Notes: a model not told the origin generated them from the letters alone. Counted from the first letter of the stretch, positions 51,606-60,656 are shown. The stretch: 62,634 nucleotides of DNA from Candidatus Nanopelagicales bacterium (GCA_030834185.1 JAURFT010000004.1:1-62634), one strand, 5' to 3'. Numbers and translations: made by a program.

Positions 51606-52513
51606 CGGAGTTGACTCAATTCCAGCGCAATTTCAGCTGCTAGCTTGGCATTACTGCGAACCACATCGATGTTTACCCGCAGGCTCTCGCCTTTTGTTTC
51701 ACGATGGAAGAACTCCAATAAGAAAGGTGTTGCCTGCTTGCCTGATATTCCAGCCTTTTTAGCAGCAGCCATTCCTGCAAGCAACACGTCATCATGAAGT
51801 TGCTTTGGCAGCTCTAGCTCTTTTTTAACCGGATTTGCAACCACAATTGCACCGGTGCTCTGCAGGTTTGCATGCGTTTTTATCAAATCGGCAATTTCAG
51901 CGGCTGAATCAAAACACCATTCCAGGTCATAACCAGATTCGGTTTGATAAAAACCTGGAAATGCCAAAGTTTGATACCCAACCACTAACACGCCCAGAGT
52001 TTCTAGGCGCTCTAAAGTTGCCGGTACATCCAAAATTGATTTCACTCCTGCTGCAACTACAGCAATTGGAGTATTACTCAGCGTCGTTAGGTCTGCAGAT
52101 TCATCAAAGGTGTAATTAGCTTCACGATGCACCCCGCCCAATCCGCCAGTAGCAAATAATTTAATCCCAACACTTGCTGCAATATCTGAGGTAGATGCAA
52201 CAGTTGTTGCAGCACTTTCTTTTCTGGTAATCACAGCGGCTAGATCTCTTGGGCCAATTTTTCGGATATTGCTGCCGTGCGCGATGATTTCTAGATCAGA
52301 TTCATTAAGCCCAACTTTGATCTCACCATTAATCACCGCAATAGTTGCAGGCACTGCACCTATTGCCAATACATCTGCTTCGAGCTGTTTAGCAACAGCT
52401 AAATTATCTGGATAAGGCAAGCCATGAGCGATCAAGGTTGATTCCAAAGCCACAACTGCCCCGCCGGTAGCTAGAGCATCTGCAACCTGTGAACTTAACT
52501 TAGCCTCGATCAT
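51602..52513 (-). CDS. psuG: Pseudouridine-5'-phosphate glycosidase
   Basis: A 303-residue protein clearly of the PsuG family: VALESTLIAHGLPYPDN (contains catalytic-region Glu), KIGPRDLAAVI, FATGGLGGVHR, VVAAGVKSILDVPATLE and a late LPKQLHDDVLLAG. It breaks the C-C bond of pseudouridine 5'-phosphate to uracil and ribose 5-phosphate. AAGGTGA precedes the ATG. It lies 8 nt downstream of the copC-like gene. Confidence 0.92.
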   Translation of the reverse strand: MIEAKLSSQVADALATGGAVVALESTLIAHGLPYPDNLAVAKQLEADVLAIGAVPATIAVINGEIKVGLNESDLEIIAHGSNIRKIGPRDLAAVITRKESAATTVASTSDIAASVGIKLFATGGLGGVHREANYTFDESADLTTLSNTPIAVVAAGVKSILDVPATLERLETLGVLVVGYQTLAFPGFYQTESGYDLEWCFDSAAEIADLIKTHANLQSTGAIVVANPVKKELELPKQLHDDVLLAGMAAAKKAGISGKQATPFLLEFFHRETKGESLRVNIDVVRSNAKLAAEIALELSQLR

Positions 52514-52521
52514 GTTTCACC

Positions 52522-53076
52522 TTACCTAATTCGGTTATTACGAAACTGAAAAATTAAAACACCAAAACTAATAATTGAAACTAAAACGATAACTGCAGAC
52601 CATGGGGAGCTCGTTGATTCAATTTCAGCTGAAATTGGAACAATCTCTATGGAATCTTCTGATTCAGCAGTGCCAGTAGCTGGCAAATCGGATTCGCCGC
52701 TATCGAAGATAATTTCATAACTATCTTCGATTACATGTCCATCAGCTGAAACTACTCGGTAATTTACAAAATAAGATCCCAACGGCATCTGGGTTGGTAA
52801 TGAAACTGTCACTACATTGCCGCTCAGTGTTGAGTCTTGATTATCGATTTGCTTACCAGCAGCGTTGGTGACAGTTAAGAAGTTAACTTGTTGACCTGTT
52901 GCTTCAAGTAGATTTTCATTAAATGTCAAGGTCACAATTTCTGGCCAAGTTGTAACAATTTCATTTTGAGCAGGCGATGCGCTTACCAGATCTGAATGAG
53001 CGGAAACTGCTGGAGCGATTAAAAAACTAAAAAGCGTAGTTATGAAGAAGGCCGCACTAAACCTTAAGGCGCTCAA
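52522..53076 (-). CDS. CopC-domain copper-binding protein with C-terminal membrane anchor
   Basis: A 184-residue exported protein: signal peptide ending VSAHS, so the mature protein begins with His, as CopC/CopZ-type copper sites require; SADGHVIED carries the second His. SASPAQNEIV and VTLTFNENL are family blocks. A C-terminal helix (SAVIVLVSIISFGVLIF) and basic tail anchor it. TTG start directly after the stop of the upstream small gene. Co-transcribed with psuG/psuK; no functional link is evident. Confidence 0.86.
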   Translation of the reverse strand: MSALRFSAAFFITTLFSFLIAPAVSAHSDLVSASPAQNEIVTTWPEIVTLTFNENLLEATGQQVNFLTVTNAAGKQIDNQDSTLSGNVVTVSLPTQMPLGSYFVNYRVVSADGHVIEDSYEIIFDSGESDLPATGTAESEDSIEIVPISAEIESTSSPWSAVIVLVSIISFGVLIFQFRNNRIR

Positions 53077-53313
53077 TTATTTGCCTTTACCTCGACCAAA
53101 CAATAAGAATATAGAAAATACTATCGATGCACCGGTAGCAATTACTCGCTGAATGCGTAAATTTCCAGCTTGGTCAAAGAAGAAATCTCGAATGCTGCTA
53201 GTAGCCTGTTGCTTGATACCCTCTTTAGAAAGTGCATCACTTACTTCATCTAAGCTTTCAGCTAATTTTTTCAAAGCCGCTTCGGCTTGATTTTCTAGAT
53301 CGTCGAGTGCCAT
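53077..53313 (-). CDS. Small predicted membrane protein
   Basis: A 78-residue protein: an acidic helical N-terminus (LENQAEAALKKLAESLDEVSDALS), a middle region, then a hydrophobic segment (VIATGASIVFSIFLLFG) and a basic tail. No domain recognised. It starts 29 nt downstream of the CbiO-like ATPase and lies immediately before the CopC gene, so it may be either the last gene of the ECF operon or the first of the copC/psu run. Confidence 0.65.
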   Translation of the reverse strand: MALDDLENQAEAALKKLAESLDEVSDALSKEGIKQQATSSIRDFFFDQAGNLRIQRVIATGASIVFSIFLLFGRGKGK

Positions 53314-53342
53314 ATTTCCTCCGACTTCAATTCTACGCGTAG

Positions 53343-54095
53343 TTACTTTTTCGCTAACGATGGATCTAACCTAAAGCCAAAAGGTAGTTCCAAGCGGTGC
53401 TGTTTGATCAACGCATCATCGGTTAGAAGGTCATAGGTAGCACGGTCAGCCACAATGGCCCCCGCGCTTAAAATCACAGATCTATCACATAACTCAAGTG
53501 CATAAGGTAAATCATGAGTGACCATTAGCATGGTGATATCCAGTGATTCCAAAATTTCAGCGATTTCGCGTCTGGCTGCTGGATCCAAATTTGAGCTAGG
53601 TTCATCCAGAACCAATATTTCTGGTTTCATCGCAAGCACGGTTGCAATCGCAACTCGGCGGCGCTGGCCAAAAGACAAATGCTGCGGAGACCGATCAGCA
53701 AATTCGCTCATCCCCACAGCAGCAAGTGCCTCAGCTACAGTTTTTGCTAACTCATCTCCCACAATTCCCATATTGGATGGCCCAAAAGCCACATCATCTC
53801 TAACGGTTGGCATGAAAAGTTGATCATCAGGATCTTGGAAAACTACACCAACCTTTGCGCGAATTGCTTTTAAGTTTTCTTTGTTGACATCCATCCCTGC
53901 AATTCGAACGCTACCTGCACCTGGAAATAAAATTCCATTGACATGCAAAACTAAGGTTGTTTTTCCAGCACCGTTTGGACCAAGCAGCGCAATTTTCTCC
54001 CCGCGATGCACGTGCAGGTCAACGCCAAATAGTGCCTGATGGCCATCTGGATAGGCGTAGGCAACTTTGTGCATCTCTAAAACAGCATCGCTCAC
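53343..54095 (-). CDS. cbiO: Ni/Co ECF transporter ATPase (CbiO/NikO-like)
   Basis: About 250 residues. Walker A GPNGAGKTT, Q-loop FQDPDDQLF, LSFGQRRR, Walker B ILVLDEP, switch THDLP; DQLFMPTVRDDVAFGP is typical of ECF A-components. The GTG start overlaps the CbiQ stop (GTGA) and has GGAGG 5 nt upstream, so it is chosen over the ATG at 54161. It powers the nickel/cobalt transporter formed with the next three genes. Confidence 0.88.
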   Translation of the reverse strand: MSDAVLEMHKVAYAYPDGHQALFGVDLHVHRGEKIALLGPNGAGKTTLVLHVNGILFPGAGSVRIAGMDVNKENLKAIRAKVGVVFQDPDDQLFMPTVRDDVAFGPSNMGIVGDELAKTVAEALAAVGMSEFADRSPQHLSFGQRRRVAIATVLAMKPEILVLDEPSSNLDPAARREIAEILESLDITMLMVTHDLPYALELCDRSVILSAGAIVADRATYDLLTDDALIKQHRLELPFGFRLDPSLAKK

Positions 54096-54868
54096 GCCAT
54101 CCTCCATGCTAGAACCAGAATTATTGCTGCTCCCATTGGCAGCAGCATGCCTGTTGCCCACTGTGCTTTTGTTGCAATCGCAAGTGAATAGCTTGGTAGT
54201 TTACCGTTGTATCCACGAGACAGCATCGCCAAATGAACTCTTTCACCGCGTTCATAGGCTCTAATAAATAATGCACCAGCGCTTCGCGCAATTACAGGCC
54301 AAGATCTAATTCCGCGCTCAAAATAGCCGCGGCTTTGACGAGCGATTTTCATTCGGCGCATTTCATCAACAATAACATCAACATATCGCACCATAAATCC
54401 AGCAATTTCCACCAACAGCGTGGGCACTTTCAACCTGGTTAAGCCAGAGAGTAAATCTCGCATTGGAGTTGTGGCTGCCAATGTGACAGAACTAAGCACT
54501 CCAATTGTCCCTTTACAAAGTAATCCAAAGCCCGCTATTAGTCCTGCTTCTGATAACTGCAATCCAAAATATTCTACATATGGGCCGGCGGAGAAAAATG
54601 GCATCAAAATCGCAAATATCACAAACGGAACTTCAATCACCATGCGTTTAACCACGCGAACTGGAGGAAGTTTTGCAGCAGCGATAACTGCAATAATTAA
54701 AAGCCCATAGACACCAAATGCCCACCACTGACCCAGCGGAGTGAGCACGACTAAGAAAACAAATGAAAGCATCGCAACTAGCTTTACTTCAGCTGGTAGG
54801 TGATGCACAACAGAATGACGTGCAATTAATAATTTGCCCGCGATATCGTGTTGTTGTGTTGTTCCCAA
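54092..54868 (-). CDS. cbiQ: Ni/Co ECF transporter T-component (CbiQ/NikQ-like)
   Basis: A 258-residue transmembrane protein with an N-terminal HSVVHHLPAEVKLVAML and about five helices. RMKIARQSRGYF and the later RGERVHLAMLSRGYNGKLP carry the paired Arg-Gly-Tyr/Ala-Arg-Gly coupling motifs of ECF T-components. It couples the ATPase to the CbiM/N substrate unit. Its TGA overlaps the CbiO start. Confidence 0.88.
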   Translation of the reverse strand: MGTTQQHDIAGKLLIARHSVVHHLPAEVKLVAMLSFVFLVVLTPLGQWWAFGVYGLLIIAVIAAAKLPPVRVVKRMVIEVPFVIFAILMPFFSAGPYVEYFGLQLSEAGLIAGFGLLCKGTIGVLSSVTLAATTPMRDLLSGLTRLKVPTLLVEIAGFMVRYVDVIVDEMRRMKIARQSRGYFERGIRSWPVIARSAGALFIRAYERGERVHLAMLSRGYNGKLPSYSLAIATKAQWATGMLLPMGAAIILVLAWRMA

Positions 54869-54877
54869 GTTATTTTG

Positions 54878-55171
54878 CTATTTTCGCTTTGCTAAGAATT
54901 TGAATAGTAAGGTTGATCCTACCAGCATCAAAAGAACACCAAATGACCCTGCTAGGGCAACCGAAAGCCGATCATCTGCAACTCCACTAACGCCGTAATC
55001 TGCTAGCGGTGAATCGCCTAGCGAATGATCAACCGCATCATCAAGAAATCCTTTTTCTTCAGCGACTTTTTCCAAGCCATCTGGGTCGCCACTTGCATAA
55101 TATGAAACGACACTCGCCAAAATTAAGGTCACAAAAATACCAAGTGCTAAAAATTTATTTGATAATTTCAT
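54878..55171 (-). CDS. PDGLE-domain (CbiN/NikL-like) subunit
   Basis: A 97-residue protein with two helices: one at the N-terminus (LALGIFVTLILASVVSYYAS) and one at the C-terminus (VALAGSFGVLLMLVGSTLLF). The extracytoplasmic loop begins DPDGLEKVAEEKGF, the PDGLE signature. It stands in the CbiN position between CbiM and CbiQ. Its start overlaps the CbiM stop by 1 nt. Confidence 0.85.
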   Translation of the reverse strand: MKLSNKFLALGIFVTLILASVVSYYASGDPDGLEKVAEEKGFLDDAVDHSLGDSPLADYGVSGVADDRLSVALAGSFGVLLMLVGSTLLFKFLAKRK

Positions 55172-55854
55172 TAGCTTACTTTGCTTTCTTTGATCTGAAG
55201 TTCAGTTTTTATTTTACCTCGTGCTCCAAAGACTAAATCTGGTCGCAGTACTAAAACTGCAGAAATAGTTAGTGCCGTTATTAAACCTTCACCAATTCCA
55301 ATTAAAACGTGCACCGAAAACATCGCCACTAAAACATCTAGGACATCCAAGGTGCCAGTGCCACCAATTGCATACTGGGAAACAAATGAAACTGCTGATA
55401 CTGGAACCGAGATTAGGGCAGCAATAAAAGCCGCAATCACTATTCCAGATCTGCCTTTGAGGAACTTGGTTAGTAAAATAAACACAAACCAACCAGAAAA
55501 TACGGTGATGATTCCCATATTAAATACATTGAAGCCCAGCGCAGTTAGCCCGCCGTCCGCAAATAACAGTGCCTGCAAAATTACAACCACACTAACTGCG
55601 ATCATCCCAGTCCATGGGCCAATCAAAATGGCAGCAAGTGCACCACCAAGTAAATGACCACTGGTGCCTAACGCAACGGGGAAATTCAACATCTGCGCTG
55701 CAAACACGTATGCCGCAACTAAGCCTGCCATTGGGGCGGCTTTCTCATCTAGCTCGTTTTTCGCCTTATTGAGCGCGATAGCCAAAATTGAGGCAGAAAC
55801 TGCACCGGTGCCTAGCGAAACTGGGGCATTAATAAAACCATCTGGGGCATGCAT
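55171..55854 (-). CDS. cbiM: Ni/Co ECF transporter substrate-binding subunit (CbiM/NikM-like)
   Basis: A 227-residue, about seven-helix S-component. The free N-terminus MHAPDGF supplies the metal-coordinating N-terminal amine and His of CbiM/NikM proteins; GTSGHLLGGALAAILIGPW, and the C-terminal HVLIGIGEGLITAL with a conserved His, also fit. AGAAGGAG precedes the ATG. A palindromic TTGCAA-N5-TTGCAA operator overlies its predicted -35, so nickel rather than cobalt is the likely substrate. First gene of the operon. Confidence 0.9.
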   Translation of the reverse strand: MHAPDGFINAPVSLGTGAVSASILAIALNKAKNELDEKAAPMAGLVAAYVFAAQMLNFPVALGTSGHLLGGALAAILIGPWTGMIAVSVVVILQALLFADGGLTALGFNVFNMGIITVFSGWFVFILLTKFLKGRSGIVIAAFIAALISVPVSAVSFVSQYAIGGTGTLDVLDVLVAMFSVHVLIGIGEGLITALTISAVLVLRPDLVFGARGKIKTELQIKESKVS

Positions 55855-55874
55855 AGAAATCTCCTTCTAGGAGA

Positions 55875-55902
55875 ATCTTAGATGAGTATTTCCTTTTTGC
55901 AA
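55875..55902 (-). promoter_or_regulatory. Predicted cbiM promoter
   Basis: On the minus strand, TTGCAA (55897-55902) and TAAGAT (55875-55880) form a -35/-10 pair with a 16-bp spacer. A start near 55868 leaves a very short leader containing AAGGAG. The -35 lies inside the palindrome at 55892-55918, which would allow direct repression. Confidence 0.5.
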
Positions 55903-55918
55903 ATCATTTGCAAAAAGG
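55892..55918. promoter_or_regulatory. Nur-box-like palindromic operator (TTGCAA-N5-TTGCAA)
   Basis: Perfect 13-bp inverted repeat around one central base (CCTTTTTGCAAAT and its reverse complement). The core TTGCAA-N5-TTGCAA (55897-55913) matches the reported Streptomyces Nur (Fur-family, nickel-responsive) box. It overlies the promoter of the CbiM/N/Q/O operon, consistent with nickel-dependent repression. The nur gene is not in this window. The flanking T/A runs could also make it a weak terminator-like hairpin. Confidence 0.65.
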
Positions 55919-55963
55919 CCGCTGCACGGGTAAGCAGACCCTCCATTACCCTTAAGCCCCTGG

Positions 55964-56048
55964 GCGGAAGTGGCGAAATTGGCAGACGCACTGGATTTAG
56001 GTTCCAGCGCTTTCGGGCGTAGGGGTTCAAGTCCCCTCTTCCGCACCA
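55964..56048 (+). tRNA. tRNA-Leu (anticodon UAG)
   Basis: 85 nt including an encoded CCA. Acceptor GCGGAAG pairs with CTTCCGC, the anticodon stem CTGGA/TCCAG frames loop TTTAGGT (anticodon TAG), there is a long variable arm as expected for Leu, and the T-arm loop is GTTCAAG. It decodes CUA, and probably other CUN codons. It is followed by a strong hairpin (56051-56087). Confidence 0.97.
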
Positions 56049-56050
56049 AA

Positions 56051-56087
56051 AAATAACTGGGTCAGAAATACTCTGGCCCAGTTATTT
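56051..56087. terminator. Bidirectional terminator between tRNA-Leu and hpf
   Basis: A 16-bp stem (56051-56066 with 56072-56087; one G-T wobble) with a 5-nt loop, ending in A-runs on the left and T-runs (TTATTTT) on the right. It directly follows the tRNA (+) and the end of hpf (-), so it can serve both strands. Confidence 0.85.
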
Positions 56088-56104
56088 TATGTTAACCTCC
56101 AAAA

Positions 56105-56671
56105 TCAATTGCTTTGATTTTCCATCAAGATAATGCCGTAACTGTAGCCGCGACGGCGGTAAACCACAGCAGGTTTATTCGATTCAGCTTCTACAAAAAT
56201 ATAAAAATCATGATCAAGTAACTCCATCGCATCAATTGCTTCTTGTCTAGTCATTTTCTTCGCAATATGCGATTTTTCACGCACAATTTGATAATCATCA
56301 ACTACATCTGTTGTATCTTCTTCCTTATCCACACTAATTAACGGCATTTCTTTTAACGATACATGCTTTACATCTTTATTGCGTTCATGAGATTTTCTTA
56401 GTTGCAATTCGAACTTCTCTGCAGCGACATCAAAAGCTGAAATATTGTCACTTCCTGCAGCCTCTGACCTAACCTGAGGGCCAGCACCTTTGCTTGATAA
56501 CTGAATTTTGTGAGCCGCGTTGCCATGTCTTGGATTTTGCTCAACGGCTACTTCAATATCAACCCGATCAATCTTGATTCCAAATCGCTCCATTCGAGCC
56601 ATTCGCTCTTGTACTCGTTTTTTAAATGCATCATTCAGTTGAGCTGATTTGGTGTGGAATTGGATATCCAT
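56105..56671 (-). CDS. hpf: Ribosome hibernation promoting factor, long form
   Basis: A 188-residue protein with an N-terminal RaiA/HPF domain (residues about 1-105: MDIQFHTKSAQLNDAFKKRV) and the C-terminal dimerisation domain (YQIVREKSHIAKKMTRQEAIDAMELLDHDFYIFVEAES, shortened: MTRQEAIDAMELLDHDFYIF). The long form joins two 70S ribosomes into 100S dimers in stationary phase. AGGGGG precedes the ATG. It has a separate 150-bp promoter region before lpqB. Confidence 0.95.
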   Translation of the reverse strand: MDIQFHTKSAQLNDAFKKRVQERMARMERFGIKIDRVDIEVAVEQNPRHGNAAHKIQLSSKGAGPQVRSEAAGSDNISAFDVAAEKFELQLRKSHERNKDVKHVSLKEMPLISVDKEEDTTDVVDDYQIVREKSHIAKKMTRQEAIDAMELLDHDFYIFVEAESNKPAVVYRRRGYSYGIILMENQSN

Positions 56672-56821
56672 AATTGCCCCCTAGAACTTATTTAGGTTGA
56701 CCCTAACTTACTCCTGTGCAGCCATGCTGTCACTTCTGAATAGAACCAGTAAAACGTATGTGAGTGGGGCAACTAAGACGCACAGGAAATAATGCATTGG
56801 GCATGACGAAAAAAGTCAACA

Positions 56822-58489
56822 TTAGGGGAAAGTTATAGCCTGAGCTGTACCAACCTGACTCCACATGCCTTTACTGCGAAACCAGATCTCTCCACTGCTA
56901 TTAATCACCGCTATGGATTGATTTGCATTTGCCACTAAACTCTTTGTTTCAGCTGGCAGGCGCAAGATAGTTTGTTCAGCTGTTGCAATATCTATAATTA
57001 ATGCAACTAAATCTTGCTGTGTTGGAAAGTTAACCAATAAAACCACTTGGGTTGGTGAATACCAATTCAAGTCTAAGACTTCGCCATTAATAGAAATCAA
57101 TTTTTGAATTCTTGCAAATTTGATCTCAGAACTAGCACGCTTGACTCGCCCAATAAGAAGACTTGATAGTGCACCAGCCTGGGCAACTAACGCGACTCTA
57201 ACATTGTCTGGGGCTACCATCGCATGGTTTAGAACATTGCCTTGAGGCAATTGAATTTGAGCTGGCAGTAAATTTGATCCATCAAAACCATATACATTTC
57301 TATTAGATCGATTCAAGAACCATAATGTTCCTGAAGCATCAAAATTTAAATCACTCAGATTTGCAACTCGAGCAACTAGGTTTGGATTTTGTAAGCGGTC
57401 TCCCAGATAAAGTTCAGATGAGTTGGGCAGATACCCCGCAAGCTGAGCTTCATTTGGTGAAATTGCTAAGCTGCTTGGGTTGGTAAATCGAACTAGCCAA
57501 GAATCAAGATTCTCATTCTCAAGCGGCTTATTCAATACCCCATCCGCGCTTAAGGCATAAAGCTTCACCTCGTTGTCAATTACCTGACCTAGCCAGCTCC
57601 CAGTTGTTAAATCAAGGGGATTTTTTACTCCTTGAATATTGAGCAATTGTCCACCTGTAGTAATTCGTAATCCAGTTAAATTGTCTACCTGCTTTAAGGT
57701 CTGAGCCATCTGGCTAATTAGCAAAACCCGCTGTTGATTAGTCATTCTTAAAATTTCAGCATCAAAATCTACTGTTACTGAATCCCCAATCCGCTGCGTA
57801 GTTGCCAGGCCACTTAAAAATTCAGGATCAAACATATTCACAATAGCTGGCTTGAGCCAGGTGCTACTGCCAGCAAATAAAGCTCTAATAAGCTGCGGGG
57901 CTAAATCACTTTGCTTTGCTACCACTAGAAAATCAGGAACCAACTGGGATTTGGATTCATCAAAAAACCACAGATTTGTAACCGCGTAATTACGTTGAAA
58001 AGCAAAACTTGACATCACAATACTACCTGGCGGGTTAGTAATACGCCATTCACCATTTTCTTTAACAAAATTTAACTCAAATGATTTCAGATCTGTTTGA
58101 GTTGGTAATTTTGGTCGACGTTGCTGATCAACTACTAAGCTTGGCACTCCTTGTGCTGCAACTACCGTTTCACTCACTTCTTTCAAGCTCAAAGATGTTT
58201 CAAATACTTGAATTTCTGCACTAGGTATCCATTCAAAGGCTAAAAAGCTTGCGAGATATGCTCTGGCGATTGAAAAATCGCCAATTGTGTTCTCGTTTGC
58301 AGCTAAAAAGCCAGCGGCAATCTCCAATTTAGTCATGCCAATGGTTGGACGCTTGGGAGAATCGCTGATTAAAGAGGTTCGCTCTACTTTTCCAATATCC
58401 AAACCATTATTTACCGGGCCAGTTATTGGCACAAAACTGCAACTAGAGATTAGCAACATGATTAGCAGCGCTACAAGATATTTTTTCAT
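56822..58489 (-). CDS. lpqB: LpqB lipoprotein (MtrB accessory)
   Basis: A 555-residue lipoprotein: lipobox LLISSCSF, GPVNNGLDI, a GerMN-like region (VDFDAEILRMTNQQRVLLISQMAQTL) and a C-terminal beta-propeller-like part with repeated short strands. LpqB interacts with the sensor kinase MtrB at the membrane. It overlaps mtrB by 4 nt, the standard actinobacterial mtrA-mtrB-lpqB order. Confidence 0.9.
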   Translation of the reverse strand: MKKYLVALLIMLLISSCSFVPITGPVNNGLDIGKVERTSLISDSPKRPTIGMTKLEIAAGFLAANENTIGDFSIARAYLASFLAFEWIPSAEIQVFETSLSLKEVSETVVAAQGVPSLVVDQQRRPKLPTQTDLKSFELNFVKENGEWRITNPPGSIVMSSFAFQRNYAVTNLWFFDESKSQLVPDFLVVAKQSDLAPQLIRALFAGSSTWLKPAIVNMFDPEFLSGLATTQRIGDSVTVDFDAEILRMTNQQRVLLISQMAQTLKQVDNLTGLRITTGGQLLNIQGVKNPLDLTTGSWLGQVIDNEVKLYALSADGVLNKPLENENLDSWLVRFTNPSSLAISPNEAQLAGYLPNSSELYLGDRLQNPNLVARVANLSDLNFDASGTLWFLNRSNRNVYGFDGSNLLPAQIQLPQGNVLNHAMVAPDNVRVALVAQAGALSSLLIGRVKRASSEIKFARIQKLISINGEVLDLNWYSPTQVVLLVNFPTQQDLVALIIDIATAEQTILRLPAETKSLVANANQSIAVINSSGEIWFRSKGMWSQVGTAQAITFP

Positions 58490-59979
58490 GTCAGATTAAT
58501 CTTGCTAACAATTGGCAGTCGAATTGCAAAAACTACTCCGCTTGAATCTGGGTTATCTGTCACGCTAATTACTCCGTTGTGTTGCTTCACATCCTCAAGC
58601 GCAATTGATAATCCCAAACCAGAACCACTGTTATCACGAGCACGCGCTGGATCTGCTCGCCAGAATCGTTGAAATACTTGTATTTTTTGCTCATCAGTTA
58701 GCCCAATGCCAAAATCAGCAACTAGTACTTCACAAAAGCCATCATCAGATTTCATTGAAATATCAATCTGAGTTGATCCAGCGTGAGTTATAGCATTTAC
58801 AATCAAGTTTCTAAGAGCACGTTCAATTCGTCGACTATCGCATTCCACTATTAAATCTGCTGTTTTAGTTTCTAGCCCAATTTGCACACCCGCTGCTTTG
58901 GCTAGCGGACTTGTGGAATCTAAAACTCGTTGCACAATATCAACGATTTTGTGCTGAGCTAATTGTAATTGTGTAGCGCCAGCATCGATACGGCTGATTT
59001 CAAGTAGATCAGCCAGCATCACCTCAAAGCGATCCAGCTCTCCTTGTAATAACTCAGCAGCCCTTGCAACGTCTGGCGGAAATTGGTCACGTTTGGCGTG
59101 TAACAAATCCGCAGCTAGCCGAACAGTGGTAACTGGGGTTCTTAGTTCATGGCTGACATCTGAAACGAAGCGTTGTTGCACTACAGATAACTCTTTAAGT
59201 CGCAGAATCTGCTTTTCAAGCGAATCAGTCATCGAATTAAATGACTGCGCCCACCTTGCAACTTCATCTTCGCCGCGAACAATTAATCGTTGATCCAATA
59301 ATCCTGTTGCAATCTTTTGCGCAGTATCAGCGGCTTGTCGAATTGGCTCAGTAATTCTTCTGGTTAAGAGATATACTACAAAGATTAAACTAACAATTAA
59401 CAATACTGCGATAAATAAAATTGCCGATAGAACAACATCAAGTAATTCTTGCTGCTGAAGTGTTGGGTAGAGCAAAAAAAGACCATATTGCTGTTGCTCA
59501 GAAATTATTATTGGAGCACCAATGACAATTGCTGCAGTTGTTGTGCTGTCTACATAATTAATCTGCCCAAAAGACCATTGCTGATTATTTTCAGCAAATA
59601 TCTTCACCAATAGTTCAGCAGAAACCGAGCTAGTTAGCACTGCATTGGTTGAGCGCTCTGGGCCGCCACCATTTGAGAGTAATAAAACTTCATACGTTGC
59701 CGGTTCACCAGATCTTCGAGCTAGCGTTGCAACAATTGAGTCAACTACAGTTGCCGTATCAATAACGCTAGGTCCAAAAGAATCAACTACATCTCGTGCA
59801 AACTCCAACCCAACTACCGCATCTACTAAAGAGTCATTTACCTTGGCGTTAATTACGCCATTTTGCACTTGATTGAGCAGCAAACTTGAAGCTCCAATAA
59901 CGATACCAAAAATTAAAATACTGGTACTTATCAGCACTCGCAACGAAAGCGATTTACGCCATCGAGCTAGTGGACTCAT
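58486..59979 (-). CDS. mtrB: Sensor histidine kinase MtrB
   Basis: A 497-residue kinase: N-terminal helix, an extracytoplasmic sensor region, a second helix (VVLSAILFIAVLLIVSLIFVVYLL), HAMP (RITEPIRQAADTAQKIATG), HisKA with the phospho-accepting His in FVSDVSHELRTPVTT, and a HATPase with N, G1 (ADFGIGL) and G2 (GSGLGLS) boxes. It phosphorylates MtrA and controls cell-wall and osmotic genes. Overlaps mtrA by 4 nt. Confidence 0.94.
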   Translation of the reverse strand: MSPLARWRKSLSLRVLISTSILIFGIVIGASSLLLNQVQNGVINAKVNDSLVDAVVGLEFARDVVDSFGPSVIDTATVVDSIVATLARRSGEPATYEVLLLSNGGGPERSTNAVLTSSVSAELLVKIFAENNQQWSFGQINYVDSTTTAAIVIGAPIIISEQQQYGLFLLYPTLQQQELLDVVLSAILFIAVLLIVSLIFVVYLLTRRITEPIRQAADTAQKIATGLLDQRLIVRGEDEVARWAQSFNSMTDSLEKQILRLKELSVVQQRFVSDVSHELRTPVTTVRLAADLLHAKRDQFPPDVARAAELLQGELDRFEVMLADLLEISRIDAGATQLQLAQHKIVDIVQRVLDSTSPLAKAAGVQIGLETKTADLIVECDSRRIERALRNLIVNAITHAGSTQIDISMKSDDGFCEVLVADFGIGLTDEQKIQVFQRFWRADPARARDNSGSGLGLSIALEDVKQHNGVISVTDNPDSSGVVFAIRLPIVSKINLT

Positions 59980-60656
59980 GCAACGCTCGCCTTATATCCA
60001 ACTCCCCTGACGGTGAGCACAATGGTTGGATTCTCTGGATCCTCTTCGATTTTGGCCCGTAATCGCTGCACGTGAACGTTAACTAGTCTTGTGTCAGCTG
60101 GATGACGGTATCCCCAGACTTCTTGCAACAAGACTTCCCTGGTAAATACTTGACCTGGTTTTTTAATCAAGCAAACTAACAAATCAAACTCAAGCGGAGT
60201 TAATTGAATCGCCCGACCGTTTTTATTCACAGTATGGCCATTAACATCAATTATTAATTCGCCAAAAGTTAAGGCACTTAAATCTTTTGGCGATTCTCGA
60301 CGGGCGCGAGCTCGCAGCCTTGCTACAAGCTCACGAGGCTTAAATGGTTTGACAATGTAATCGTCAGCGCCAGCTTCTAACCCAAGCACAACATCTGAGG
60401 TATCCCCTCGCGCTGTTAACATAATGATTGGCGTTCCTGATTCAGCCCTAATCTCTCGACAAATTTCTACGCCATCTTTCCCTGGCAGCATGACATCTAA
60501 AAGTACGAGATCTGGCTTATGACTGCGAAACGAGCTCATTGCTGAAGCGCCATCTAGACAAAACAGCGGCTCGAATCCTTCCGCCCGCAGCACAATTCCC
60601 AACATCTCGGCCAGCGCTGAATCATCGTCAACCACCAGCACACGCACTACGCTCAT
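59976..60656 (-). CDS. mtrA: Response regulator MtrA
   Basis: About 226 residues: receiver domain (VLVVDDDSALAEM; phospho-acceptor Asp in LVLLDVMLPG; Lys in IVKPFKP) and an OmpR/PhoB winged helix (TFGELIIDVNGHTVNKNG, LTPLEFDLL, RLRAKIEEDP). The ATG giving MSVVRVLV is used; the frame is open further upstream. A very strong AGGAGG lies 16 nt before this ATG, an unusual distance. Divergent from the membrane protein at 60721. Confidence 0.95.
   Translation of the reverse strand: MSVVRVLVVDDDSALAEMLGIVLRAEGFEPLFCLDGASAMSSFRSHKPDLVLLDVMLPGKDGVEICREIRAESGTPIIMLTARGDTSDVVLGLEAGADDYIVKPFKPRELVARLRARARRESPKDLSALTFGELIIDVNGHTVNKNGRAIQLTPLEFDLLVCLIKKPGQVFTREVLLQEVWGYRHPADTRLVNVHVQRLRAKIEEDPENPTIVLTVRGVGYKASVA

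Noticed and set aside
55855-55963. Cobalamin riboswitch upstream of cbiM
   Set aside because: The leader is too short and lacks B12-box-like structure; a TTGCAA palindrome explains the site better.
55867-56049. Minus-strand 60-codon frame starting MVRKRGLEPLRPKALEP
   Set aside because: It is the well-known antisense translation of a tRNA-Leu gene, which occupies 55964-56048.
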